64,000 nt of DNA, taken from Streptomyces echinatus. Lineage in GTDB: Bacteria > Actinomycetota > Actinomycetes > Streptomycetales > Streptomycetaceae. Below, in pieces: positions 40,422-49,320 of the stretch (position 1 is its first letter; each line of letters opens with the position of its first letter). Where the stretch lies: contig NZ_JACHJK010000008.1 of assembly GCF_014203595.1 (NCBI RefSeq), forward strand, positions 1 through 64,000, read 5' to 3'. The notes beneath the pieces were generated by a model. The model did no database searches, was not told the origin of the DNA, and was given only the letters and a program-made list of their open reading frames with translations. The translations under genes and the position numbers were made by a program.

Positions 40422-42116
40422 TCAGCCGAGGCCGGGCCCCCGCACCGGAATCGACGTGAACGTGGGCTGCGGGGCCGGATCCTGGAAGAAGTCGTTGCCC
40501 TTGTCGTCCACTACGACGAACGCCGGGAAGTCCTCGACCTCGATCTTCCAGACCGCCTCCATGCCCAGCTCCTCGTACTCCACGACCTCGACCTTCTTGA
40601 TGCAGTCCTGGGCGAGGCGGGCGGCCGGGCCGCCGATGGAGCCGAGGTAGAAACCGCCGTGCGTGCCGCACGCGTCGGTGACCTGCTTGCTGCGGTTGCC
40701 CTTGGCGAGCATCACCTTGGAGCCGCCCGCGGCCTGGAACTGCTCCACGTAGGAGTCCATGCGGCCGGCCGTCGTCGGGCCGAAGGAGCCGGAGGCGTAG
40801 CCCTCGGGGGTCTTCGCCGGCCCGGCGTAGTACACCGGGTGGTCCTTCAGGTACTGCGGCATCTCCTCGCCCGCGTCCAGCCGCTCCTTGATCTTGGCGT
40901 GCGCGATGTCGCGGGCCACGACCAGCGGGCCGGTCAGGGACAGCCGGGTCTTCACCGGGTACTTGGTCAGCTCGGCGAGGATCGTGTCCATCGGCTGGTT
41001 GAGGTCGATCTTCACGACGTCGCCGGCCTCGTCGAGGTGCTCGTCGGTCGTCTCCGGCAGGAAGCGCGCCGGGTCCTTCTCCAGCTGCTCCAGGAAGACG
41101 CCCTCGGCGGTGATCTTCGCGACGGCCTGGCGGTCGGCGGAGCAGGAGACGGCGATGGCGACCGGGCAGGACGCGCCGTGCCGCGGCAGCCGGATCACGC
41201 GGACGTCGTGGCAGAAGTACTTGCCGCCGAACTGCGCGCCGATGCCGATCTTCTGCGTCAGCTCGAAGACCTTCTCCTCCAGGTCCTTGTCCCGGAAGCC
41301 GTGGCCGAGCGGCGAGCCCTCGGTCGGCGCGTCGTCCAGGTAGTGCGCGGAGGCGTACTTCGCGGTCTTCAGCGCGTACTCGGCGGAGGTGCCGCCGACC
41401 ACGATCGCCAGGTGGTACGGCGGGCAGGCGGCCGTGCCGAGCGAGCGGATCTTCTGCTCCAGGAACTTCATCATGGAGGCCTCGTTCAGGACGGCCTTCG
41501 TCTCCTGGTACAGGAAGGACTTGTTGGCCGAGCCGCCGCCCTTGGCCATGAAGAGGAACTTGTAGGCGCCGCCGTCGGTGGCGTACAGCTCGATCTGGGC
41601 CGGCAGGTTGGAGCCGGTGTTCTTCTCCTCCCACATGGTGAGCGGAGCCATCTGCGAGTAGCGCAGGTTGAGCTTGGTGTAGGCGTCGTAGATGCCGTGC
41701 GAGAGGTGCTTGGCGTCCTCGCCCTCGGTGAGGACGTTCTGCCCGCGCTTGCCCATGACGATCGCCGTGCCGGTGTCCTGGCACATGGGCAGCACGCCCG
41801 CCGCCGCGATGTTCGCGTTCTTCAGCAGGTCGAGCGCGACGAACTTGTCGTTGCCCGACGCCTCCGGGTCGTCGATGATCCGGCGCAGCTGCGCCAGGTG
41901 GGCCGGGCGCAGGTAGTGCTGGATGTCGTGGATGGCCTCCTCGGCCAGCTTGCGCAGCGCCTCCGGCTCCACCTTGAGGAACGTCCGCCCGTCGGGTCCC
42001 TCCACGGTGGAGACGCCCTCCGACGTCACCAGCCGGTAGGGGGTGGTGTCCTCTCCCTGGGGGAGCAGATCGGTGTACGCGAACGCTGGGCGGGGCGGGG
42101 GGGAACTACTCGGCAT
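40422..42116 (-). CDS. Class I (4Fe-4S) fumarate hydratase
   Basis: 564 residues, long homodimeric form. Cysteines expected to hold the 4Fe-4S cluster sit in LPMCQDTGT (about 112), LGTAACPPYHLA and the SCPVAIAVSCSADR region; typical blocks MWEEKNTGSNLPAQIELYATDG, KGGGSANKSFLYQE and GSFGPTTAGRMDSYV are present. It converts fumarate to malate and is oxygen- and superoxide-sensitive, complementing the class II enzyme nearby. Confidence 0.96.
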   Translation of the reverse strand: MPSSSPPPRPAFAYTDLLPQGEDTTPYRLVTSEGVSTVEGPDGRTFLKVEPEALRKLAEEAIHDIQHYLRPAHLAQLRRIIDDPEASGNDKFVALDLLKNANIAAAGVLPMCQDTGTAIVMGKRGQNVLTEGEDAKHLSHGIYDAYTKLNLRYSQMAPLTMWEEKNTGSNLPAQIELYATDGGAYKFLFMAKGGGSANKSFLYQETKAVLNEASMMKFLEQKIRSLGTAACPPYHLAIVVGGTSAEYALKTAKYASAHYLDDAPTEGSPLGHGFRDKDLEEKVFELTQKIGIGAQFGGKYFCHDVRVIRLPRHGASCPVAIAVSCSADRQAVAKITAEGVFLEQLEKDPARFLPETTDEHLDEAGDVVKIDLNQPMDTILAELTKYPVKTRLSLTGPLVVARDIAHAKIKERLDAGEEMPQYLKDHPVYYAGPAKTPEGYASGSFGPTTAGRMDSYVEQFQAAGGSKVMLAKGNRSKQVTDACGTHGGFYLGSIGGPAARLAQDCIKKVEVVEYEELGMEAVWKIEVEDFPAFVVVDDKGNDFFQDPAPQPTFTSIPVRGPGLG

Positions 42117-42261
42117 CTCAGCCCATTCCTCACTCTGACGGACGGCGGCCCGCCGACGCTGGCGGGCCTCACCAGCGTAGAACCTGTCGCCGACGGCGAG
42201 GCTGTGAGGTAAGGCTCAGTCAGGGGTGTCGCGATCTATCGTGTTTCGGTAGGCTGCTGTC

Positions 42262-42951
42262 GTGGACCTTCAGAAGCAGACCGCACCCCCACCCGCGGGC
42301 GACCTCCGGGCCTCGGACGCCGACCGTGACCGGGTCGCCGACATCCTCCGCGAGGCCCTGGCCGAGGGCCGGCTGACCGCCGACGAGCACGCCGAGCGCG
42401 TGGAAGGGGTGCTGAACGCCAAGACGGTGGGGGAGCTGGAGGTCTTCATCCGGGACCTGCCGGCGGCCCACCAGCGCCCCGCGGGCCCCGCCTACACGCC
42501 CGTCCCGCCCCGCCCCGAGCCGGGTGCGATCCCGGCGCAGCCCGACGCCAACGTGGTCGCGGTGTTCAGCAGCGCCATGCGCCGGGGCCGCTGGCGCGCC
42601 GGGCGCCGGCTGCACGCGTACGCGGTCTTCGGCAGCGTGGAGATCGATCTCAGCGAGGCGATCTTCGAGTACCAGCAGGTGGTGATCAAGGCGGTCTCGG
42701 TCTTCGGTGACGTCCAGATCCGCGTCCCGGAGAACATCTCGCTGCGCGGCACCGGCGGCGGTGTGCTCGGCAACTTCGAGGTGAGCCCGCTGGACTCGGT
42801 GGACTCCGACGCGCCGGTCGTCTACGTCGACGGCTGGGCCGTCCTCGGCAACGTCGAGGCGCGGCCGAGGCGGGGCAAGGTCGTGGCGGACATCCTGGAG
42901 CGCGTCCAGGACAAGGTCGACCGGAAGCTGCGCAAGCACCTCGACCGTTGA
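42262..42951 (+). CDS. DUF1707 and LiaF-like domain protein
   Basis: 229 residues. An N-terminal DUF1707 helical domain (LRASDADRDRVADILREALAEGRLTADEHAERV) is joined by a Pro-rich linker to a beta-solenoid-like C-terminus (AVVAVFSSAMRRGRW-type, YAVFGSVEIDLSEAIFE, ISVFGDVQIRVPENI), similar to LiaF domains. No membrane helix. Function unknown; LiaF-like proteins act in envelope-stress sensing. GTG start. Confidence 0.85.
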   Translation: MDLQKQTAPPPAGDLRASDADRDRVADILREALAEGRLTADEHAERVEGVLNAKTVGELEVFIRDLPAAHQRPAGPAYTPVPPRPEPGAIPAQPDANVVAVFSSAMRRGRWRAGRRLHAYAVFGSVEIDLSEAIFEYQQVVIKAVSVFGDVQIRVPENISLRGTGGGVLGNFEVSPLDSVDSDAPVVYVDGWAVLGNVEARPRRGKVVADILERVQDKVDRKLRKHLDR

Positions 42952-42960
42952 CGGCCGCCG

Positions 42961-43040
42961 GTCCGCCGGTCCGCCGGTCCGCCGGTCCGCCGGTCCGCGG
43001 GTCCACGGGTTCGCCGGTCCGCGGGTCCGCCGGTTCGCGC
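42961..43040 (+). repeat. Ten-copy 8-bp tandem repeat GTCCGCCG
   Basis: Ten exact-length 8-bp units, the first four identical and later ones with single changes (GTCCGCGG, GTCCACGG, GTTCGCCG), start 10 bp after the DUF1707 stop codon. It lies 158 bp upstream of the WhiB-like gene and is typical of slippage-prone DNA. Confidence 0.9.
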
Positions 43041-43197
43041 GGATCCGGAACGGTCCGGTCCTGTGGCGGCGGAGGCGTGGGGGCGCGAACGAGGAGTCGC
43101 GCGCCCGCGGTTGGGAACTCTGTGCATAGGCGCGCGCACAGCGGGTAGGCCTTGCTGCATCGTCTCTCGCTCGCGAAGCCGTCGTCAGGAGTAGACC

Positions 43198-43572
43198 GTG
43201 CTGCAACCGCCGCATTCGTCCCTGCAGGTAGCCGCCGTTCCGGCCCAGCGGGTGCCAGCGCGGGACAGGGACCAAGACGCTCCCTGGCACACCGAGGCGG
43301 TGTGCCGGCGCGACGAGGCCGGCCTGTTCTTCGCCCCGTCGAAGGAGCCGACCGCCGCCCGGCTGTCACGCGAGGAGGCGGCCAAGCGGGTCTGCTCCCG
43401 CTGTCCGGTCATGGTCGAGTGCCGTGAACACGCCCTCCTCCAGCCCGAGCCCTACGGCGTCTGGGGCGGCCTCACGGCGGCCGAACGCCGGGTGGTCCTG
43501 GCGCGGCGCCGCCGCCGGGAGATGGAGCTGAAGAAGGCGGCCGGGGCGACAGCGAACCGCATGGCGGGCTGA
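43198..43572 (+). CDS. wblI: WhiB-like iron-sulfur regulator
   Basis: 124 residues with four cysteines in the Wbl pattern: one in AVCRRDEAGLFFAP and then CSRCPVMVEC (CxxCx5C), plus the GVWGG turn (YGVWGGLTAAER) and basic tail (RRRRREMELKK). The 4Fe-4S protein acts with sigma factors in transcription control. Its place beside glpX matches wblI of S. coelicolor as I recall. GTG has CAGGAG upstream. A terminator follows. Confidence 0.93.
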   Translation: MLQPPHSSLQVAAVPAQRVPARDRDQDAPWHTEAVCRRDEAGLFFAPSKEPTAARLSREEAAKRVCSRCPVMVECREHALLQPEPYGVWGGLTAAERRVVLARRRRREMELKKAAGATANRMAG

Positions 43573-43582
43573 GACCGTCAGC

Positions 43583-43610
43583 AGGCGCCCCCTCCGCACG
43601 GGGGGCGCCT
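43583..43610 (+). terminator. Terminator after the WhiB-like gene
   Basis: AGGCGCCCCC (43583-43592) pairs with GGGGGCGCCT (43601-43610), loop of 8, 10 bp past the stop. Beyond it, 43611-43803 shows no gene. Confidence 0.82.
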
Positions 43611-43803
43611 TCCGCGTCCTGAAGGGCGAGCCGTGTTCGGTGCGCGCCTCTGCCACGGAAGGCGCGGGAAACCGCGGACGACCCGCACTCACGCGCCCAC
43701 CCGCACCAGCCTTGCCGACTCACACCAGCCGTGCCGGCCCCGCCCTCGTCGGGGGCGTGCTGCCCGGCTCGGCCGGGATGGCCCGCCCCCTTGTCGGCGA
43801 GTG

Positions 43804-44838
43804 CTACTTGGCCCGCTCGAAGTCGATCGCGCTGTAGGCCCGCAGCTTGCTCAGCCGGTGCTCGGAGTCGATCCTGCGCACCGTTCCCGACTTCGACCGC
43901 ATCACGATCGACTCGGTCAGCGCGGTCTCCGACCGGTAGCGGACGCCGCGCAGCAGCTCGCCGTCGGTGATCCCGGTCGCGACGAAGAACACGTTCTCCC
44001 CGGACACCAGGTCGTCCGTCGTGAGCACCCGGTCCAGGTCGTGCCCGGCGTCGATCGCCCGCTGGCGCTCCTCGTCGTCCTTGGGCCACAGCTTGCCCTG
44101 GATGGTGCCGCCCAGGCACTTCACGGCACAGGCCGAGATGATGCCCTCGGGGGTGCCGCCGATGCCGAGCAGCAGGTCGACGCCAGTGCCCTCGCGCAGC
44201 GCGTACACCGACCCGGCGACGTCGCCGTCGGAGATCAGCTTGATGCGCGCGCCCGCCTCCCGGACCTCCCGGATCAGCCCCTCGTGCCGCGGCCGGTCGA
44301 GGATGACGACGGTGACGTCCTCCGGCATGGCCTTCTTGGCCTTGGCGATCCGTCTGATGTTCACGGCCACAGGCGCGTCGATGTCGACGAAGTCCGCGGC
44401 CTCGGGGCCGGTGACCAGCTTGTCCATGTAGAACACGGCGGACGGGTCGAACATCGCGCCGCGCTCGGCGGCGGCGAGGACGGCGATCGCGTTGGGCATG
44501 CCCTTGGCCGTCAGCGTGGTGCCGTCGATCGGGTCGACCGCGATGTCGACCTCGGGGCCGGTGCCGTCACCCACCTGCTCCCCGTTGAACAGCATCGGGG
44601 CCTCGTCCTTCTCGCCCTCACCGATGACGACGACGCCGTTCATCGACACGGTGGAGACGAGGGACCGCATGGCGCGCACAGCGGCGCCGTCGGCGCCGTT
44701 CTTGTCACCGCGCCCCACCCAGCGGCCGGCGGCCATCGCGGCGGCTTCGGTCACCCGGACCAGTTCCAGGGCGAGGTTGCGGTCGGGAGCCTCGGAGGGA
44801 ACATCGAGCTCGGACGGCAGGTGATGGTTTTCGGTCAT
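43804..44838 (-). CDS. glpX: Class II fructose-1,6-bisphosphatase
   Basis: 344 residues. Metal and catalytic blocks are present: VIGEGEKDEAPMLFNGE, DIAVDPIDGTTLTAKG, ILDRPRHEGLI, ISDGDVAGSVYAL, LLLGIGGTPEGIISACAVKCLGG. It hydrolyses fructose-1,6-bisphosphate in gluconeogenesis. ATG chosen as the family start (TENHHLPSEL); the frame extends 258 bp upstream in sequence without family similarity. Confidence 0.96.
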   Translation of the reverse strand: MTENHHLPSELDVPSEAPDRNLALELVRVTEAAAMAAGRWVGRGDKNGADGAAVRAMRSLVSTVSMNGVVVIGEGEKDEAPMLFNGEQVGDGTGPEVDIAVDPIDGTTLTAKGMPNAIAVLAAAERGAMFDPSAVFYMDKLVTGPEAADFVDIDAPVAVNIRRIAKAKKAMPEDVTVVILDRPRHEGLIREVREAGARIKLISDGDVAGSVYALREGTGVDLLLGIGGTPEGIISACAVKCLGGTIQGKLWPKDDEERQRAIDAGHDLDRVLTTDDLVSGENVFFVATGITDGELLRGVRYRSETALTESIVMRSKSGTVRRIDSEHRLSKLRAYSAIDFERAK

Positions 44839-44968
44839 CGGAGCGCACCTTTCTGACTGATACGACGACGGCCGGATGAGGGGCTTGGCCCCGACTCTAT
44901 CGTTAGGCAGACAAAATGAGCAGGGGACCCCACGGATGAGCGCCTGGGGCACCTGCGACGATAGGGGT

Positions 44969-45496
44969 GTGGCAGGTTCGAACGGTAAGCAGAAGTCGGC
45001 CCGGAGCATGGTCCTCTCCCTGGGCGTGATCGGTATCGCGGCGTTGGTCGTGTACTTCCTGGCGATCCCGCACGACAACCACGCTCCCGACGTCAAGCGG
45101 GTCGACTACCGGGTCGAGCTGCTCACGGCCCGCCGGGCGGCGAGCTACCCGGTCGCCGCGCCCGAGGGGCTGCCGGAGGCCTGGAAGGCCACCTCCGTCC
45201 GTTTCCAGGGCGCGGACTCCGATCGCTGGCACCTCGGCTTCGAGACCCCGGACGGCCAGTACGTGCAGGTCGAGCAGTCCCGGCAGAAGCGTGCCGACTT
45301 CATCGACCAGGCCAGCCAGGGCGGGTCGGCGACGAAGCGGACCGAGCGGATCGACGGCCGTACCTGGACCCACTACACGGGCGGCCGGTACGACGCCCTC
45401 GTCCTGCAGGACACTCCCGGCTCCACGACGGTGGTGGCCGGCACCGGTTCCTTCGGGGAGCTGACGACGATGGCGGCGGCGCTGAAGATGGGGTGA
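44969..45496 (+). CDS. DUF4245 family membrane-anchored protein
   Basis: 175 residues. N-terminal basic stretch and single membrane helix (SMVLSLGVIGIAALVVYFLAI), then a soluble DUF4245 domain (VDYRVELLTARRAASYPVAAPEGLP, FETPDGQYVQVEQS, GGRYDALVLQDTPGSTTVVAGTGS). Function unknown; conserved beside glpX in actinobacteria. The GTG start was preferred over an ATG 33 bp upstream because of family length. Confidence 0.82.
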   Translation: MAGSNGKQKSARSMVLSLGVIGIAALVVYFLAIPHDNHAPDVKRVDYRVELLTARRAASYPVAAPEGLPEAWKATSVRFQGADSDRWHLGFETPDGQYVQVEQSRQKRADFIDQASQGGSATKRTERIDGRTWTHYTGGRYDALVLQDTPGSTTVVAGTGSFGELTTMAAALKMG

Positions 45497-45511
45497 GCCG
45501 CGCACGGCATG

Positions 45512-45550
45512 CGGAAGAGGCCCCCGGCGGTGTGCCGGGGGCCTCTTCCG
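45512..45550. terminator. Bidirectional terminator
   Basis: A perfect 17-bp stem (45512-45528 with 45534-45550), loop of 5, lies 15 bp after the DUF4245 gene and 22 bp past the end of the converging nitroreductase. Confidence 0.88.
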
Positions 45551-45572
45551 TGCGTACGGGCCGTGCGGACCG

Positions 45573-46163
45573 TCAGACGGTCGTGACGACGTCCTCGTAG
45601 GCCAGTCGCGGCGAGCGCGGGTACCAGGCGTCCGGGCCCGGGCGGCCGATGTTGACGACCATCAGCGGGGTGTGGTCGTCGTCCAGGAACTCCTTGCGGA
45701 CGCCCTCGAAGTCGAAGCCGGTCATCGGGCCGGCGGCCAGGCCGGCGGCGCGGACGCCGACGATGAAGTAGGCGGCCTGCAGCGCGGCGTTCAGGGTGGC
45801 GGAGCCCTCACGAGCCGGGCGCTCGGCGAAGAAGACGTCCTTGGCCTGCGGGAAGGCCGGGAACAGCGCCGGCAGCTCCTCGTGGAACTCGTTGTCCGCG
45901 GAGAGGATCGCGACCAGCGGGGCGGAGGCGGTCTTGGGCTGGTTGCCCTCGGCCATGTGCTGGACCAGGCGCTCGCGGGCCTCGGCGGAGCGGACCAGGG
46001 TGATGCGCAGGGGGGTCTGGTTGAAGGCGGTGGGGCCGTACTTGACCAGGTCGTAGATCGCCTGGACCTGCTCCTCGGTCACCGGCTCGTCGGTGAAGGT
46101 GTTCGCGGTACGGGCCTCGCGGAACAGCAGGTCCTGGGCAGCGGGGTCAAGAACGAGAGACAT
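45573..46163 (-). CDS. Nitroreductase family protein (malonic semialdehyde reductase-like)
   Basis: 196 residues. FMN-dependent nitroreductase fold: ARTANTFTDEPVTEEQVQAIYDLVKYGPTAFNQTPLRI near the N-terminus and LNAALQAAYFIVGVRAAGLAAGPMTGFD, matching the RutE/HadB subgroup. It may reduce enals, quinones or malonic semialdehyde. An AT-rich inverted repeat sits in the promoter. Confidence 0.9.
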   Translation of the reverse strand: MSLVLDPAAQDLLFREARTANTFTDEPVTEEQVQAIYDLVKYGPTAFNQTPLRITLVRSAEARERLVQHMAEGNQPKTASAPLVAILSADNEFHEELPALFPAFPQAKDVFFAERPAREGSATLNAALQAAYFIVGVRAAGLAAGPMTGFDFEGVRKEFLDDDHTPLMVVNIGRPGPDAWYPRSPRLAYEDVVTTV

Positions 46164-46235
46164 ACGTGACTTCCTCGGGTGCGCGTCCGGTCCGGGGAGC
46201 CCGGACCGGCTGACGGTACGACCCTACGGCAGCTT

Positions 46236-46259
46236 AGGTTTAAGCTTCAACTAAAACCG
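46236..46259 (-). promoter_or_regulatory. AT-rich inverted repeat upstream of the nitroreductase
   Basis: GGTTT (46237-46241) and AAACC (46254-46258) enclose TAAGCTTCAACT, an AT-rich patch unusual here and positioned about 75-95 bp upstream of the start. Possible binding site for a MarR or HxlR-type regulator; none is encoded nearby. Confidence 0.4.
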
Positions 46260-46315
46260 GGGCGTGGTGATCCGCTTCACAGCCCGGCGCCCCGGCGTGA
46301 TCCGGGCGGAAGCCC

Positions 46316-46552
46316 CTAGCCGCGGCTCCCCTCGGCCGTTTCGCCCGCCTCCTCCTCGGCCAGCGCCGCGTCCAGCCGGGCCCGCGCCCCCTCCAGCCAG
46401 CGCCGGCACACCTTGGCCAGCTCCTCGCCGCGCTCCCACAGCGCCAGGGACTCCTCCAGCGTCGTACCGCCCGCCTCCAGCCGCCGTACGACCTCGATCA
46501 GCTCGTCCCGCGCCTGCTCGTACGAGAGCGCCTCGTCCACCTTGCTCGTCAT
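46316..46552 (-). CDS. xseB: Exonuclease VII small subunit
   Basis: 78 residues, a short all-helical protein with the family pattern LSYEQARDELIEVVRRLEAGGTTLEESLALWERGEELAKVCRRWLEGARARLD and an acidic tail. It binds the large subunit; the two ORFs overlap by 4 nt. Confidence 0.94.
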   Translation of the reverse strand: MTSKVDEALSYEQARDELIEVVRRLEAGGTTLEESLALWERGEELAKVCRRWLEGARARLDAALAEEEAGETAEGSRG

Positions 46553-47757
46553 TCGTCCACCTTCACTGTGAATTCACCGTCGGCGACGCGGGCCCGCAGC
46601 GCCTCGCCCGCCGTCACCTCGGCCGGATCGCGCACCACGTGCCCGTCCGCCCGTTGCAGCACCGCGTAACCGCGCCGGAGCGTCGCTGCGGGGGAGAGAG
46701 CCACCACGCGCGCGTGCGTGTGCGTCAGCTCCGAGTCCGCGCGGTCCAGCAGATGCCCAAGGGTCCGCCGGCCGCGATCGAGCAGCGAGGCCACGTGATC
46801 GGCGCGCTCGTCGATCATCCGGTGCGGATCCTCCATCGAGGGCCGGGCCAGCGCATGCGCCAGCCCCCGCTCCTCCCGGTCCACGAACGCGGCCGCGCAG
46901 CGCCGCGCCCGGTCCCGCAGCATCCGCACCCGCTCCAGCTCCTCGCCGACGTCCGGGACGACCTTCTTGGCGGCGTCCGTCGGCGTGGAGGCGCGCAGAT
47001 CGGCGACGTGGTCCAGCAGCGGGTTGTCCGGCTCGTGCCCGATCGCGGACACGACGGGCGTACGGCACTCGGCCACGGCCCGCACCAGCTGCTCGTCGGA
47101 GAAGGGCAGCAGGTCCTCGACGCTGCCGCCGCCGCGCGCCACGATGATCACATCCACGTCGTCGAGCGCGTCGAGTTCCTTGACGGCCTGCACGACCTGG
47201 GGGACGGCGTGCACGCCCTGCACCGGGACGTTGCGCACCTCGAAGCGGACGGCGGGCCAGCGGTGCCGGGCGTTCTCCAGCACGTCCCGCTCCGCGGCGG
47301 ACGCCCGGCCGCACACCAGCCCGATCAGCTGCGGCAGGAACGGGAGCGGTTTCTTGCGGTCCGGCGCGAACAGGCCCTCGGCCGCGAGCGTCTTCTTCAG
47401 CTGTTCGAGGCGGGCCAGCAGCTCACCGACGCCGACGGGCCTGATCTCGGCGGCGCGCAGGGACAGCTGGCCCCGGGGCGCGTACCACTCCGGCTTCGCC
47501 AGGACGACGACCCGGGCGCCCTCCCCGACGACGTCCGCGACCGCGTCGAACACCTGGCGGTAGCAGGTGACGCTGACGGAGATGTCGTAGGACGGGTCGC
47601 GCAGGGTGAGGAACACGACGCCGGCTCCCGGGCGGCGGGACAACTGGGTGATCTGCCCTTCCACCCACACCGCGCCGAGCCGGTCGATCCAGCCGCCGAT
47701 GAGCCGCGACACCTCGCCCACGGGCAGGGCGGATTCCGGGGACGTGTTGACAGCCAT
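46549..47757 (-). CDS. xseA: Exonuclease VII large subunit
   Basis: 402 residues. N-terminal OB-fold (VWVEGQITQLSRRPGAGVVFLTLRD) and catalytic domain (GLVCGRASAAERDVLENA, DVIIVARGGGSVEDLLPFSDEQLVRAVAECRTPVVSAIGHEPDNPLLDHVADLRASTPTDAAKKV). With XseB it degrades single-stranded DNA during repair. A few residues shorter than the E. coli enzyme. Confidence 0.96.
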   Translation of the reverse strand: MAVNTSPESALPVGEVSRLIGGWIDRLGAVWVEGQITQLSRRPGAGVVFLTLRDPSYDISVSVTCYRQVFDAVADVVGEGARVVVLAKPEWYAPRGQLSLRAAEIRPVGVGELLARLEQLKKTLAAEGLFAPDRKKPLPFLPQLIGLVCGRASAAERDVLENARHRWPAVRFEVRNVPVQGVHAVPQVVQAVKELDALDDVDVIIVARGGGSVEDLLPFSDEQLVRAVAECRTPVVSAIGHEPDNPLLDHVADLRASTPTDAAKKVVPDVGEELERVRMLRDRARRCAAAFVDREERGLAHALARPSMEDPHRMIDERADHVASLLDRGRRTLGHLLDRADSELTHTHARVVALSPAATLRRGYAVLQRADGHVVRDPAEVTAGEALRARVADGEFTVKVDE

Positions 47758-47878
47758 GCGGCGAGCCTAACGGCCGGGGCCGACAGTGCGGTTCCGCGCC
47801 GTGGGGGAGGCGGGTGCGTTGCCGGGCGCGGGTGGTGCGGGGCCGGGCGTGCGGTTCCCCGCGCCGCTTCGGGGGCGG

Positions 47879-49255
47879 TCAGGGGGCGGTGTTCGGTGGC
47901 TCGCGTCGGCGTTGGGCCGTCAGCACCAGCAAGCCGATGAGGAGCCACACCGCGCCCAGCAGCTGGGCGGTTCCGGTCGCCTCCGTGATGACGGACAGCG
48001 TGATCGCCGCCCCGAGAACCGGCACCAGCGCGTGCCGCCACCAGCTCACCGGCCCCCGGGCCCGCCGCACCACGAAATACCCCACCACGCTCGCGTGCAG
48101 CAGCGTGAACGCGCACAGCGCGCCGATGTCGACCACCGAGACCAGCTGGTCGAGACCGTCGTCCCGGCGCGCCGCCCACCCCGCCGCCGCGAGCGTGACG
48201 CCGGCCGCGCACAGCAGCGCGACCCGCGGCACACCGGCGTCCGTGCGGGACAGCGCGGGTGGCAGCCGCCGCTCCCGGCCCATGGCGAACAGCAGCCGCC
48301 CGGCCGCCGCCTGCCCGGCCAGCGCCGCGAACGCCGCCCCGATCGCCTTGCTCGCGGCCACCAGGTCGTGCAGCCAGGCGCCGACGGAGGCGTCCACCAC
48401 GTCGTAGAAGGCCGACCCCTGGCGCACGGGATCCGCGGCGAGCCGCGCGGACGGCACCGGCTCCAGCAGCGCAGCCAGATAGGTCTGCGCCACGAACAGC
48501 ACCCCGGCCAGCGCCAGGCAGAACAGCAGCGCCCGCGCCACCTTCGCCGAGCCCCCGGTCACCTCCTCGGCGAACGTCGCGATCGCGTCGAAGCCCAGGT
48601 AGGAGAGGACCGCCACCGACACCGCGCCGATCACCGCGGACAGCGCGAACCCGCCCTGCGTGCCGTCCCCGGTCAGCGGCGACAGCAGCCCCCGCTCCGC
48701 CCCGTGCCGCGCCAGCACCACACCGGCCGAGACCACGAACACCAGCAGGACCAGGATCTCCAGGGCCAGGACGACAAGGCCCACGCGCGCGGCGGTCCGT
48801 ACGCCCCACAGGTTCAGCAGGGTCGTGAGCACCACCGCCAGCGCCGTCCACAGCCACCGGGACACCCCGGGGACCAGCGCGTTCATCGCGATCCCGGAGA
48901 AGAGGTAGGCCACCGCGGGGATGAGCACGTAGTCCAGCACCGCCATCCACCCCGCGACGAACCCGGCCCCCTCGCCGAGCCCCGCGCGCGCGTAGGCGAA
49001 CACCGAGCCCGCCCGCGGCACGACCCGCACCATCTGCGCGTAACTGAACGCGGTGAATCCCATGGCGACCGTCGCCACCACGTACACCAGCGCCACCGCG
49101 CCGCGCGACCTGGCGTCCAGCGTGCCGAACACCCCGACCGGCGCCATCGGGGCGATGAACAGCAGCCCGTACACCACCAGATCCGCGAAGCCCAGGCTGC
49201 GCCGCAGCCCGTGGTCAGCGCCGGCCCTGGAAGCTGTCGTTCCGGTGTCGGGCAT
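47879..49255 (-). CDS. APC-family amino-acid permease
   Basis: 458 residues, about twelve membrane helices. Family blocks: LGFADLVVYGLLFIAPMAPVGVFG at the start, VPRAGSVFAYARAGLGEGAGFVAGW, and SYLGFDAIATFAEEVTGGSAKV. Substrate unknown. ATG selected (MPDTGTTASR), 33 bp inside the longest frame. Confidence 0.9.
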   Translation of the reverse strand: MPDTGTTASRAGADHGLRRSLGFADLVVYGLLFIAPMAPVGVFGTLDARSRGAVALVYVVATVAMGFTAFSYAQMVRVVPRAGSVFAYARAGLGEGAGFVAGWMAVLDYVLIPAVAYLFSGIAMNALVPGVSRWLWTALAVVLTTLLNLWGVRTAARVGLVVLALEILVLLVFVVSAGVVLARHGAERGLLSPLTGDGTQGGFALSAVIGAVSVAVLSYLGFDAIATFAEEVTGGSAKVARALLFCLALAGVLFVAQTYLAALLEPVPSARLAADPVRQGSAFYDVVDASVGAWLHDLVAASKAIGAAFAALAGQAAAGRLLFAMGRERRLPPALSRTDAGVPRVALLCAAGVTLAAAGWAARRDDGLDQLVSVVDIGALCAFTLLHASVVGYFVVRRARGPVSWWRHALVPVLGAAITLSVITEATGTAQLLGAVWLLIGLLVLTAQRRREPPNTAP

Positions 49256-49320
49256 ACGCCCCAGTCTTCCCCGCGGGGCCGAGGGCACGCGATCTCAGGG
49301 CCGCCGAACGCGGCCTTACG

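Noticed and set aside
42961..43040. CRISPR array
   Set aside because: Units are 8 bp with no spacers; it is a simple tandem repeat.
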